Shown: in pieces, positions 9,258-17,744 of the stretch
Position numbering within the stretch: position 1 is the first letter of the stretch
Layout of the letters: the number at the start of each line of letters is the position of its first letter
Assembly: GCA_016342745.1 (NCBI GenBank)
Contig: JAEINT010000015.1
Span: forward strand, 98,621-162,620
Source of the DNA: Labilibaculum sp.
Lineage (GTDB): Bacteria; Bacteroidota; Bacteroidia; Bacteroidales; Marinifilaceae
Length of the DNA stretch: 64,000 bases
Direction: 5' to 3'
Notes under the pieces: generated by a model
Seen by the model: only the letters and a program-made list of their open reading frames with translations
Told to the model about the DNA's origin: nothing
The model's database searches: none
Made by a program: the position numbers and the translations under genes

Positions 9258-11903
9258 TTACTCTACTGATTCAGTAATGGAACAAAAATTTTCGTAATAT
9301 TCTTTGTATTCTGAAGGAGCAATTCCAAAATGTTGTTTAAAACAACGTGTAAAATAGGATGGTGAATTGAAGCCCATATCATAAGCAATCTCATTAACAC
9401 TTAATTTTGCTTCAATCAATAACTGTGTTGATTTTTTAAGTCTGACAAAACGAATCAATTCATTTGGAGACAAGTCGGTATTGGTTTTTAGCTTACGGTA
9501 GAAGTTTGATTTACTCATTTGCATGTCAGCATAGAGTTCATTTACACCATAAGTATTATTAGACAGATTATTTTCAATCAAAAGAATTGCCTTTTGCATA
9601 AATTCATTCTTCATCCATTCTTTGAAAATTTTCTCTTCCGGCGTTTCAATTTCAGTCGGCTCTTCCTCTTCCACAGTTAAAGATCTAATTGCATTCTTTG
9701 ATCTCCAATAGAGAAATGCAGTTGCTCCTATAATGGTTACAAAGATGAACCACAAAATCGTAGCATTATTGTAAGCTCTTTTCATTTGAAATTCGAAAGA
9801 AGCATAATCGTTACTTATTATACCATCGGAATTTATTGCTGTAATATCCACCTGATAAGATCCTTTTCCAAAATGAGAAAAATCAAGAATAGATTGATTT
9901 GCGGAAATGTATCTCCATGTAGAGTCAGGATCAGAAAATCGATAAGCTATTCCATTCTCTTCATGATGATTAAATGAATAATTATAGATTTTAAAAACAG
10001 ACTCTGATCCATTAGTTCCTTGCTCAACTTTATATAAAGGCGTAGCTAAATAACTATTTTCCTTAGGATAAATAGAAACGACACCATCGTTGCTTCCCCA
10101 ATAGAATTGCCCTGATTGACTATGCACCAATTTTCCGTGATTGAAACTATTAGCCTTTGAACCACCTGGAATTTGATAACCTGAAAATAATTTACTTTTA
10201 GAATCGAATCGATATATTCCCATTCGAGATCCAAGCCAAAATTGCCCTTCTTCATCTTTCGAAATTGAAGTAAATTCAATTACTTTATTAGGAGGATTAA
10301 AAAATGTAGGTTTTGAATTTCCATTACTAATTAAAGCAAGACCTTTTGAAGTTGCTACCCAAATTTCATTAGATTCAATATGAAAATTTGATACTTCTGA
10401 AGCTAATTCAATTTTTTCTTGATTATAGTACAATTCCATATCTAAAGAAAGTATCCACATATTATCTAAAGAATCAACTAGGATGTCAATAGATGGCAAA
10501 CTATCCACTCTTCGTAAATTATCTGCTACTCCCTCACAAACAAAACTTCCCTTATTCGAACAGATGTACAATTTATCATTAAACTTTTTCAAACCATAGA
10601 TGTAGTCGTTTTTAACCAAGCCTGCCTTATTCGAAAACAATTGCCCCGAAGCAATAACTTTTTTTGAATTTAACGAAGGATAATCAGCCGTTATAATTCC
10701 CATATGCCTTGTCCCGATATACAGTTTGTCTTTAAATCGCAAAATGGCTTCTATGAACAAATCATTCATATTCCCTTGTAGAATAGGAATAGGAATCAAC
10801 TCTTCCTTTTCCTGATCAAGTAAATACAAGCCCTTACCCGAAGTTCCAATCCATATTCTGCCATCCTCAGTCTGAGTTATAGCATTTATATAGCCAGCTT
10901 CAGGCTCCTGAGCATGCAAACTGCTTTTGTATTTTTTGTAAGTGATTTTTTTACGATCAATTTTATTCAAACCTGCACGATTTGTTCCAACCCATACAGA
11001 TCCTGAGTAATCTCGAAAAAGAATGTTTACTTGTGCATCGTAATAGTCATTAAATATTTCATTATCTCGATCAATAAAATCCTTCAAACTATATTTACCA
11101 TCAATCTGCTGTAGTTGCTGAACAGACTCTCCATAGGTTCCCAAAATAATTCCATCAGAACTCGAAATATTCAATGATGTAAAAAAGTCAGGAGTTTCCG
11201 TCCTAATTTCTTCTATTCCCGAAATCCACAATCCTTTATCTGTTAAAAATACTGGAGTCCCATTCTCCATAAATTCAATCGACACCAACTTTTCATTTTT
11301 AAGCTCTGGATAAGACCTCTCGAGAGCAAACGTTTCAGCTTCGAGATTTACTTCCCATACGCCATTTTCATTTGTTCCCAACAAAAGTTTTTCATTCGGC
11401 GAAATACATTTGCAAGTAATATCCTGATCAAAGACTCGAATACCAATTTGCTTTTCTTCATCATACTCGAATAATCCTGATCGACTTCCAATATAAATTT
11501 TGTTTTTAGTGCGAAAGAATACAGTAATTGGGTCATGTTCATCTTGAGGTAGACGAAGTTTTATAAATTCTTTTTCTGAAATTGAGAACAGATAATTCCC
11601 TTCGTTGGTTCCCAATAAAAGTTGATTCTTATTGATTTGATCGATAAAAGAAATGGCATGCAAAAAAATTGAATCGGACATTGGATAACTTATAAATTCC
11701 AACCCATTGTAGCTACTTAATCCCTCTAAGGTCCCAATCCATAATAAACCCGTAGAATCCTGAAATACTGAAGAAATAGTATTGTTGGCAATACCATGCT
11801 CAGTTGTATACTTTGCTAGTTTTTGAAAATACTGAGTTCCCTGCAGCTTTGAGCTACATATTAAAAGAAAAACAAAACAGCAAACTAAAATTCTTCTTCG
11901 CAT
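9258..11903 (-). CDS. Membrane-spanning one-component regulator: Reg_prop propeller, Y_Y_Y-like domain, AraC DNA-binding domain
   Basis: From the ATG at 11903 the protein has 881 residues and begins with a clear signal peptide (RRRILVCCFVFLLICSSKLQG). A longer reading frame starts at 11987 but would bury this signal. The body shows repeated Reg_prop signatures (DSTGLLWIGTLEGLSSYNG, GSVWVGTNRAGLNKID, DGRIWIGTSGKGLYLLD), a Y_Y_Y-type module, one membrane helix (ILWFIFVTIIGATAFLYW), and a C-terminal AraC helix-turn-helix (VNEIAYDMGFNSPSYFTRCFKQHFGIAPSEYK). No histidine-kinase or receiver domain lies between membrane helix and DNA-binding domain, unlike the hybrid two-component regulators typical of such loci. 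It probably senses a periplasmic oligosaccharide and activates the adjacent susCD operon and itself through the paired operators. Confidence 0.88.
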   Translation of the reverse strand: MRRRILVCCFVFLLICSSKLQGTQYFQKLAKYTTEHGIANNTISSVFQDSTGLLWIGTLEGLSSYNGLEFISYPMSDSIFLHAISFIDQINKNQLLLGTNEGNYLFSISEKEFIKLRLPQDEHDPITVFFRTKNKIYIGSRSGLFEYDEEKQIGIRVFDQDITCKCISPNEKLLLGTNENGVWEVNLEAETFALERSYPELKNEKLVSIEFMENGTPVFLTDKGLWISGIEEIRTETPDFFTSLNISSSDGIILGTYGESVQQLQQIDGKYSLKDFIDRDNEIFNDYYDAQVNILFRDYSGSVWVGTNRAGLNKIDRKKITYKKYKSSLHAQEPEAGYINAITQTEDGRIWIGTSGKGLYLLDQEKEELIPIPILQGNMNDLFIEAILRFKDKLYIGTRHMGIITADYPSLNSKKVIASGQLFSNKAGLVKNDYIYGLKKFNDKLYICSNKGSFVCEGVADNLRRVDSLPSIDILVDSLDNMWILSLDMELYYNQEKIELASEVSNFHIESNEIWVATSKGLALISNGNSKPTFFNPPNKVIEFTSISKDEEGQFWLGSRMGIYRFDSKSKLFSGYQIPGGSKANSFNHGKLVHSQSGQFYWGSNDGVVSIYPKENSYLATPLYKVEQGTNGSESVFKIYNYSFNHHEENGIAYRFSDPDSTWRYISANQSILDFSHFGKGSYQVDITAINSDGIISNDYASFEFQMKRAYNNATILWFIFVTIIGATAFLYWRSKNAIRSLTVEEEEPTEIETPEEKIFKEWMKNEFMQKAILLIENNLSNNTYGVNELYADMQMSKSNFYRKLKTNTDLSPNELIRFVRLKKSTQLLIEAKLSVNEIAYDMGFNSPSYFTRCFKQHFGIAPSEYKEYYENFCSITESVE

Positions 11904-12221
11904 CCTATTCTTTTCTTGAATTATAAAGATAAGAAAAACAAGAGAGGCTCCCAATCTCCCACAATGTATGAGCAACTCCTGTTTCATATCTAACTTGAAA
12001 AACCATTTACAAATATTTTAATGCATTATTTACATTTACTAAATATTGCAAAAAAAATGCAAGTAATATAATATTCAATCTAATCTATCTTGTTAGTAAA
12101 GCAAAGAAAAATAAGAATTCACGACTAGCACAAAATGACCAAAATGGAGCATAATATGACCAAAAAAAGCAGTATCAATGATGGTTTCAGTATAATTTGG
12201 GTTTTACTGACAAAGAGGTAA
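11904..12221. other. 318-bp intergenic region holding the second AraC-type site
   Basis: Lies between the regulator gene and the end of the GNAT gene, both on the minus strand. It contains the operator-like block at 12136-12163 and otherwise AT-rich sequence. I found no TAnnTTTG box on the minus strand and no terminator for the GNAT operon. Confidence 0.5.
12136..12163 (-). promoter_or_regulatory. Candidate AraC-type operator upstream of the regulator gene (site 2)
   Basis: TGACCAA occurs at 12136 and 12157, again exactly 21 bp apart, with the intervening sequence nearly the same as in site 1. It is 233 bp upstream of the regulator start at 11903, which suggests autoregulation by the AraC-type regulator. 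Confidence 0.7.
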
Positions 12222-12674
12222 TTAAATCATATGCTTCTCAAAACAAACACTTGTATCAACTCCAGCATATTGTCCATAATTAGGTATTGATCGGTAGCCA
12301 CTTTTATAATATAATCCAATTGCTTCGGGTTGTTTCACACCCGTTTCCAAAATGCACTTGCTAAAAGATAATTCACATGTCCATTTTTCCAATTCCATCA
12401 AAACTTTTGAGGCAACTCCCTTTCCTCTAGTCTCAGGCAACACAAACATGCGTTTAATTTCCATCACATTATGAGCATACTCTTTTATTGCGCCACAACC
12501 AACAGGTTTACCACACTCATATGCGATAACAACATATTTAATGTGATCAATTTTATTGAATTGAGAATAAAAAGAATGATCCTCTCCATCTCTTATTTTC
12601 AAATCTGCATCAAGAATTTCCACTAATTCTATAAAATACTTATTATCAGAATTAGTTCGCTTCAACTGAATCAT
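12222..12674 (-). CDS. GNAT family N-acetyltransferase
   Basis: This 150-residue single-domain protein has the GNAT core. The strand-loop VMEIKRMFVLPETRGKGVASKVLMELE (about 90-117) contains the acetyl-CoA pyrophosphate-binding R-x-x-G-x-G/A motif (RGKGVA), followed by KCILETGVKQPEAIGLYYKSGYR, the usual end of the fold. It transfers an acetyl group from acetyl-CoA to an amine that cannot be predicted here. It is the last gene of a minus-strand cluster, 2 bp after the peptidase-like membrane protein gene. Family is firm; substrate unknown. Confidence 0.88.
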   Translation of the reverse strand: MIQLKRTNSDNKYFIELVEILDADLKIRDGEDHSFYSQFNKIDHIKYVVIAYECGKPVGCGAIKEYAHNVMEIKRMFVLPETRGKGVASKVLMELEKWTCELSFSKCILETGVKQPEAIGLYYKSGYRSIPNYGQYAGVDTSVCFEKHMI

Positions 12675-12676
12675 AT

Positions 12677-13483
12677 TTATTTAATTTGAATGTGAATGTG
12701 GTCATCGTGTCGAACTGCACCGCAACCATGGAATCGAACCCGCTTATCAGTAAGGTTTAGCCTATGTTTTAAATGTGGTTCAATAAATAATTTGGTAAGG
12801 TTTTTATGACTTAAGAAGACCTTAATCAATTCTTTTGTTCCTGTTTCCGAAAATCGCAAATCAGAATTAATACTTCCCAAAGTTAGATACTTGGGGTAAT
12901 CGTATTGAAAATATCCCTTCTCTAAACAATCTTTACATTGATTGAATTCATCTTCACGAGCATCTTCAAAAACACCATAACCACTCAAGGACTTTCCCTT
13001 ATTTACAATTGTACCTGTTTGATCCTCGTACACCAAACTAAAGTCTATTTTACGACCATCATTGTGGCTTAAATGTGGCAATAGCGGAAACCCTTTAATA
13101 AAGGGAAAGCAGGCATCTAAATATCGAATTTGAATTTCAGGTTTCTCACTCATTAACTGATTTGAGGTCTCCTGTAAAAATACATTTGTCTCACTTGTTA
13201 CATAGTTCCGATTTAATAAAACCGTTAGATAATTTGCTGGCCTCAAATAAGAATTGTTATCAATTTTTTGTCTTCCAAACCAAGGTGAGGTCAGAGGTAC
13301 AATCAGAAAAGTGCATATCAGATATAAAATTGTAAATACCAAAGCTAATTTACCACGCATTTGGTATCGTATCCAATTAGATAAAACGATACTGATCAAA
13401 TATACAATTCCGCCAACCTGAGTTAATGCAGTTAAAATGATAACAAGTAGAATATTCCAAGAATACTTTATAAATTGACTCAT
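12677..13483 (-). CDS. Membrane protein with LAS-type metallopeptidase-like domain
   Basis: This 268-residue protein has two hydrophobic helices at the N-terminus (about 9-34 and 44-64) followed by a soluble domain. SHNDGRKID (His140, Asp147) has the H-x(6)-D spacing of M15/MepA-type LAS metallopeptidases, and the C-terminus HDDHIHIQ gives the HxH pair (His262, His264). Together these could form the zinc site of a DD-carboxypeptidase or murein endopeptidase-like enzyme. The rest of the fold is not recognisable by eye, so enzymatic activity is inference. Its start overlaps the stop codon of the SRPBCC gene by one base, showing translational coupling. Confidence 0.6.
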   Translation of the reverse strand: MSQFIKYSWNILLVIILTALTQVGGIVYLISIVLSNWIRYQMRGKLALVFTILYLICTFLIVPLTSPWFGRQKIDNNSYLRPANYLTVLLNRNYVTSETNVFLQETSNQLMSEKPEIQIRYLDACFPFIKGFPLLPHLSHNDGRKIDFSLVYEDQTGTIVNKGKSLSGYGVFEDAREDEFNQCKDCLEKGYFQYDYPKYLTLGSINSDLRFSETGTKELIKVFLSHKNLTKLFIEPHLKHRLNLTDKRVRFHGCGAVRHDDHIHIQIK

Positions 13484-13917
13484 TATTGATTCAAATAATC
13501 GTTTAACCTTTGATTAATAAAATACTGCCAACCTCCCGTGCAAGAATCTCTGGAAAATTCAGGAATATCCTTTGGAAAGGTTTCTAGTCCAAAATTTGTT
13601 AAACGAAGTAGAATTTGTTCTCCTTCCGTAAACAATTCAAAACTTACTATTCCTCTCCCACTTAATTTATCGTATCTCCAATCGTATACAATTTTTTGCA
13701 ATGGAATAACTTCGGTAATTTTCCATAGATGCATAAACTGTTTTTCTCCGGCATCTACATTAAAACTAGTTTCAAATCCAATTACAGGTTCAAATTCTGG
13801 AATATTTTCGAAAAACCATTTTTGCATTTGAGGCAAATCTGTAATGGCATTCCAAACCTGTTCTCTGGTCTTGTTAAATTTTTGTTCTACAATTATTGGT
13901 TGGTGTAAAATACTCAT
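13483..13917 (-). CDS. SRPBCC/AHSA1-like domain protein
   Basis: I take the ATG at 13917, giving 144 residues that open with IIVEQKFNKTREQVWNAITDLPQMQKWF, the usual start of an AHSA1/START-like (SRPBCC) ligand-binding fold. A start at 13974 would add 19 charged residues outside the domain. Later segments (WKITEVIPLQKIVYDWRY, GEQILLRLTNFG, GGWQYFINQRLNDYL) fit the helix-grip fold. Such proteins bind small hydrophobic ligands or act as co-chaperone-like regulators; no specific role can be given. A -7-like box (TAACTTTG, 13939 to 13932) just upstream supports the shorter start. First gene of the three-gene cluster with the peptidase-like protein and GNAT. Confidence 0.82.
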   Translation of the reverse strand: MSILHQPIIVEQKFNKTREQVWNAITDLPQMQKWFFENIPEFEPVIGFETSFNVDAGEKQFMHLWKITEVIPLQKIVYDWRYDKLSGRGIVSFELFTEGEQILLRLTNFGLETFPKDIPEFSRDSCTGGWQYFINQRLNDYLNQ

Positions 13918-14012
13918 GACATATACTTCTTCAAAGTTACCAATAACTTTTTCCTTCCTTTTTGAAAGAATCATTTATTGAGTGTTTTAAAGATAATAGG
14001 AAAAGATAAATA

Positions 14013-16055
14013 CTAAAGCAGTTTTTTAGGAAGCGTTACAATAAATTCACTTCCTTTTCCAAAATTACTATTCACATCAATATGTCCGCCATTCTTTTCT
14101 GCAAATTCTTTACATAGAATTAAACCCAAGCCAGTTCCTTTTTCATTATTGGTTCCTTCACTTGTTACCGTTTCATCTATTCTAAAAAGTTTTTTTAAAA
14201 CTTCTGGTGGCATCCCTAGACCTGTATCAACAATATGCAAGTTAATATAGTCTTCCTTATCGGATACATTTATAGATATCAAACCTCCATTCGGAGTAAA
14301 TTTAATGGCATTATTTACAATATTTCCAATAACAATCATGGAAGTATTTTTATCAACTAAAAGTGTAATGTAATCTGGAACATTTATTTCAATATCAATG
14401 TTTTTTCTAGTCGCATTTAAACCATACAATGCGATGCTTTTAGTAACCAATTCTCTTAAGTTAAGAGCCTTTTTGTCCATCGCAATATCACCTGTTTGCG
14501 TTTGTGCCCAGGTAAGAAGATTACTCAATAATTCGTAGGCATATTGAGATGACTTATCAATATCTTCGATCATATCAATTCTAGCGATATCATCCAGAGA
14601 ATCATAATCTTCCTTTAATAATTCTGTAAAACCAATAATACTATTAAATGGCCCCTTTAAATCGTGAGAAATTATTTTAAAAAACTTATCCTTCATCGCA
14701 TTTAGCTTCTGAAGTTCTTCATTCTTATGAATAAGCTCTGCTTTTTGCTCTTCAATTAACTTATTCTTGAGAGAAAGCACCGAATTTGCCTCTTGCTTTA
14801 ATTTATTTCGATTAACTAAAATAAGCACAACCAATGTCACCAAAATCAATAATACAATAACTGAATTTCTTAAATTGGTCTGTTTGGTAATTGCTAAAGT
14901 TTGAAGCTCACTATTTTTTCGAAGCAATTGATTTTCCTTTTCCTTTTTTACACTTTCATATTTCGTTTGCATTTCAGCAATTTGGCGAGAGCTTTTTTCA
15001 TTGTAAATACTATCATTTAAAGACGAGGATTGAGCAAAATATTCTAAAGCTTTTTCATAATTACCAAGCGATTTGTATACATCGGAGTAATTCTTATAAA
15101 TTTCCAATTTTTGCTCCCTTGAATTCAATGTTGTAGCTAAATCTAATGCTTTTGCATAGTAAAATAAGGCTACATTGTATTTTTCCTGAACAGCATAAAG
15201 AAGTCCAATACTCTTATTCGCAAACAATACGCCAATTTGATCATTTATTTTCTGACTCAAAGAAAGAGACTCTTGAAAATACTTCTTGGCCTCATCATAC
15301 TCTTTCAGGTAATATTTTGCATTTCCAATATTATACAAACAAATTGTAGCTCCATATTGATTATTCTGTTTGATGTTATTTTTTAAAGCTTTCTGATAAT
15401 AAACTTGAGCATTTATATAATCTTTCTTAGTCTCGTAAATTTGCCCTAAGGTATTTAGATGAGCTGAAAGAACTTCATCATCTTTTAATTCCTTACCTAA
15501 TGATATTGCTTCCTGAATATAACTAGAAGCCTTCTCGTAATTATTAAGCGCAAGGTAAACTAAACTAGCATTGCCAAGCGTTTTCCTCTTCATTTTAGTG
15601 AAATTGTGTTTCTCACATATTTCCAATGATTTAATATAGTGTTTTAAAGAATTATCGAAATCAGATAAATTTTTATAAACCACTCCAAAGTTTACCAATA
15701 CGGATGCTTGACCATGAAAATCATTAAGTTCCACATACAAAGGCAATGTTTTTTCAAAATATTCAAGAGCTTTATCTGATTCCCCTTCCGCCCAATAATT
15801 AATTCCTAAATTTTGCATTGCTTTTGCCATATCACTTTTACTACCCTTCTTTAGAGCAATTTCGTAAGCCGCATTTGCATATTCTAATCCCTTTTCAGGA
15901 TTAGAATTCCAATAAGAATGAGATAAATTATTTAATATTCTAGCTTTCTCCAATCCTTGTTTTAAAGGAAGTATACTTTCTAAACTATCAACATTGATTT
16001 GGGAGAATGATACATTCGAAAGGAGAATGAAAAGAATTAAGATAAAATATTTCAT
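14013..16055 (-). CDS. TPR-containing sensor histidine kinase
   Basis: This 680-residue protein has a signal peptide (to about SFS/Q, residue 19) and roughly eight periplasmic TPR units between 35 and 350 (e.g. ALEYFEKTLPLYVELND, AQVYYQKALKNN). A coiled stretch leads to one membrane helix (NSVIVLLILVTLVVLILV, about 397-414), a second coiled coil, a HisKA domain with KIISHDLKGP (phosphoacceptor His464), and a HATPase domain with N-box (NIVNNAIKF), DTGLGMP and GTGLGL boxes. It has no receiver domain and no response-regulator gene beside it, so its partner is elsewhere. Closely related TPR kinases are common in Bacteroidota. Confidence 0.93.
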   Translation of the reverse strand: MKYFILILFILLSNVSFSQINVDSLESILPLKQGLEKARILNNLSHSYWNSNPEKGLEYANAAYEIALKKGSKSDMAKAMQNLGINYWAEGESDKALEYFEKTLPLYVELNDFHGQASVLVNFGVVYKNLSDFDNSLKHYIKSLEICEKHNFTKMKRKTLGNASLVYLALNNYEKASSYIQEAISLGKELKDDEVLSAHLNTLGQIYETKKDYINAQVYYQKALKNNIKQNNQYGATICLYNIGNAKYYLKEYDEAKKYFQESLSLSQKINDQIGVLFANKSIGLLYAVQEKYNVALFYYAKALDLATTLNSREQKLEIYKNYSDVYKSLGNYEKALEYFAQSSSLNDSIYNEKSSRQIAEMQTKYESVKKEKENQLLRKNSELQTLAITKQTNLRNSVIVLLILVTLVVLILVNRNKLKQEANSVLSLKNKLIEEQKAELIHKNEELQKLNAMKDKFFKIISHDLKGPFNSIIGFTELLKEDYDSLDDIARIDMIEDIDKSSQYAYELLSNLLTWAQTQTGDIAMDKKALNLRELVTKSIALYGLNATRKNIDIEINVPDYITLLVDKNTSMIVIGNIVNNAIKFTPNGGLISINVSDKEDYINLHIVDTGLGMPPEVLKKLFRIDETVTSEGTNNEKGTGLGLILCKEFAEKNGGHIDVNSNFGKGSEFIVTLPKKLL

Positions 16056-16271
16056 TGTAAAGCATTTAAGGAATCATCGTTATTTATTTAAATAGATAAC
16101 GAAAAACAAAGCTTAAGGGTTACTCTAATAACTCTTAAAAACTATTATATAGATTAGGTTCAAACTATAAACAAGGATTACCGAACTAAGCATTTTTACT
16201 TTTTCCTACAATATTGTAAATTCGCTTTTGATAAAAAATAGATTAACAACCTTAAAAAGACTATTTATCAA

Positions 16272-17099
16272 ATGAGAAGAAGTAGTATTATTTGCGCTTT
16301 TTTAGCTGCTATTGTCAGTTTTAGTGCTTGTAGAAAAGTACCAAGATCAGGTAAGATGGATTTTAAATCGAGTATTGATAGTGTTAGCTATGCCTTGGGT
16401 TATATTGAAGCCAATAATTTTAAGAAGACTTTCGAACAGGTACCATTCCTAATGGATTCAATGACCTTTGTTAATTTTGCCAAAATTATGGCAAAAACAC
16501 AACTAACAGAAAAATATTCTGATATTAGAATCAAACAGTTCAACGGGTTTAATGAAGATGCTTTTTACAAAGGATTTGTAAATGAGTTAGCTTATGGTAA
16601 GTCTTATTTTTCTGAAACAAATGCAGATATCTATTTGAGAAAAATCTTTAAGCAGCAAAAGGCGATAAAAGATTCCTCGCAAAAAGAAATTGGAAAAGCC
16701 AATCTACTAAAAGGTAAAAACTTCCTTACAGAAAATAAAAAACATAAAGGAATTAAGGAAACTGAAAGTGGACTGCAATATAAAATTATAAATGAAGGCA
16801 ATGGTAAAATTGCTGCCAATACCGATTGGGTGAAATGTGTATATCATGGAACTTTATTGGACAAAACAGTTTTCGATAGCTCGAAAGAACGTGGAGACAC
16901 AACTTCTTTTGCTGTAAATCGAGTAATAAAAGGTTGGACTGAAGCTCTCCAAATAATGCCTGAAGGTTCGGAATGGAGATTGTATATTCCGTCTGAATTG
17001 GCGTATGGTGAACGAGGTAGTGGTGACAAAATTGGACCAAACGAAACGCTAATATTCGATATCAATTTAGTAGAAGTCCTAGGTAAGAGTAAAAAGTAA
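16272..17099 (+). CDS. FKBP-type peptidyl-prolyl isomerase lipoprotein
   Basis: This 275-residue protein has a lipoprotein signal ending FSAC (Cys20), an FKBP N-terminal helical dimerisation region (SVSYALGYIEANNF to about 150), and a C-terminal FKBP domain. The domain shows YHGTLLDKTVFDSS, VIKGWTEALQIMPEGSEWRLYIPSELAYGERG and GPNETLIFDINLVEVL. It should catalyse prolyl isomerisation and chaperone folding of exported proteins while anchored to a membrane. The gene stands alone between a minus-strand kinase and the blaI-like gene and ends at a strong terminator. Confidence 0.94.
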   Translation: MRRSSIICAFLAAIVSFSACRKVPRSGKMDFKSSIDSVSYALGYIEANNFKKTFEQVPFLMDSMTFVNFAKIMAKTQLTEKYSDIRIKQFNGFNEDAFYKGFVNELAYGKSYFSETNADIYLRKIFKQQKAIKDSSQKEIGKANLLKGKNFLTENKKHKGIKETESGLQYKIINEGNGKIAANTDWVKCVYHGTLLDKTVFDSSKERGDTTSFAVNRVIKGWTEALQIMPEGSEWRLYIPSELAYGERGSGDKIGPNETLIFDINLVEVLGKSKK

Positions 17100-17115
17100 A
17101 AAAAAATTTAACAAT

Positions 17116-17147
17116 AAAAAAGGATACCATTTAGGTATCCTTTTTTT
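17116..17147 (+). terminator. Rho-independent terminator after the FKBP gene
   Basis: GGATACC (17122-17128), a 5-nt loop, GGTATCC (17134-17140), then seven T. It begins 17 nt after the stop codon and separates the FKBP gene from the blaI/M56 operon. Confidence 0.88.
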
Positions 17148-17260
17148 GATCAAAACTCGCTTATTATTGTAATAATTCATAAATAGATTACTTATTAAGA
17201 TTACTTTAATGCTTAATTTAAAATAAAAACATACGCTTTTACTGGGCTTCTCAATACTCC

Positions 17261-17276
17261 TACTATATTTATAGTA
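17261..17276 (+). promoter_or_regulatory. BlaI-type operator A1
   Basis: TACTATATTTATAGTA, a TACTA-N6-TAGTA palindrome with perfect 6-bp arms. It is the most upstream of three in the leader of the 17353 repressor gene and starts 21 bp before operator A2. Confidence 0.7.
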
Positions 17277-17281
17277 ATTAT

Positions 17282-17297
17282 TACTACAAACATAGTA
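17282..17297 (+). promoter_or_regulatory. BlaI-type operator A2
   Basis: TACTACAAACATAGTA, matching the TACTA-N6-TAGTA pattern. It lies between A1 and A3. Confidence 0.7.
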
Positions 17298-17314
17298 GGA
17301 TTTTAAAATAAGTC

Positions 17315-17330
17315 TACTATATTTGTAGTA
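17315..17330 (+). promoter_or_regulatory. BlaI-type operator A3 overlapping a -7 promoter box
   Basis: TACTATATTTGTAGTA. It contains TATATTTG (17318-17325), a perfect Bacteroidota -7 box TAnnTTTG, so a repressor bound here would directly block the promoter of the blaI/M56 operon. The start codon lies 28 nt downstream of the -7 box. Confidence 0.75.
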
Positions 17331-17352
17331 TACAATTAAAATCAAAAACTCT

Positions 17353-17742
17353 ATGGACTTAAAATCACTAACAAAAGCAGAAGAACAAATCATGCAAATT
17401 ATCTGGAAATTGCGTGAAGCTATTGTTAAGGATGTACTTGAACAATTTGAAGGATCGAAACCTGCCTATACAACTATTGCTACCGTATTAAGCGTACTAG
17501 AAAAAAAAGGCTTTGTTTCGCATCGTAAAATTGGCAATACAAAATTATTTACGCCAACAATCAGTAAAGCTGAATATACTAAATTCCAGTTTACCTCTCT
17601 ATTAGGAAACTACTTTAACGGTTCCTTTCCTAAAATGGCTAGTTTCTTTGCAAAAGAAAACGATATGGATATTTCTGATTTGGAAAAAATAATGAAGGAA
17701 GCCGAAAAGGAAATGAAGAAAGATAAAGAACAAATGGAATAA
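17353..17742 (+). CDS. BlaI/MecI/CopY family transcriptional repressor
   Basis: This 129-residue protein has a winged helix-turn-helix with the family opening LTKAEEQIMQIIWKLREAIVKDVLEQF and the wing motif PAYTTIATVLSVLEKKGFVSHRKIGNTKLFTP. The C-terminal helical dimerisation tail carries the Bacteroidota variant YFNGSFPKMASFFAKEN. It represses until its partner metalloprotease signals, then is cleaved. The partner gene starts 3 bp after its stop. Three palindromes matching the BlaI consensus precede it, so it is very likely autoregulated. It is closely similar to the second BlaI at 28787-29158. Confidence 0.95.
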   Translation: MDLKSLTKAEEQIMQIIWKLREAIVKDVLEQFEGSKPAYTTIATVLSVLEKKGFVSHRKIGNTKLFTPTISKAEYTKFQFTSLLGNYFNGSFPKMASFFAKENDMDISDLEKIMKEAEKEMKKDKEQME

Positions 17743-17744
17743 TT

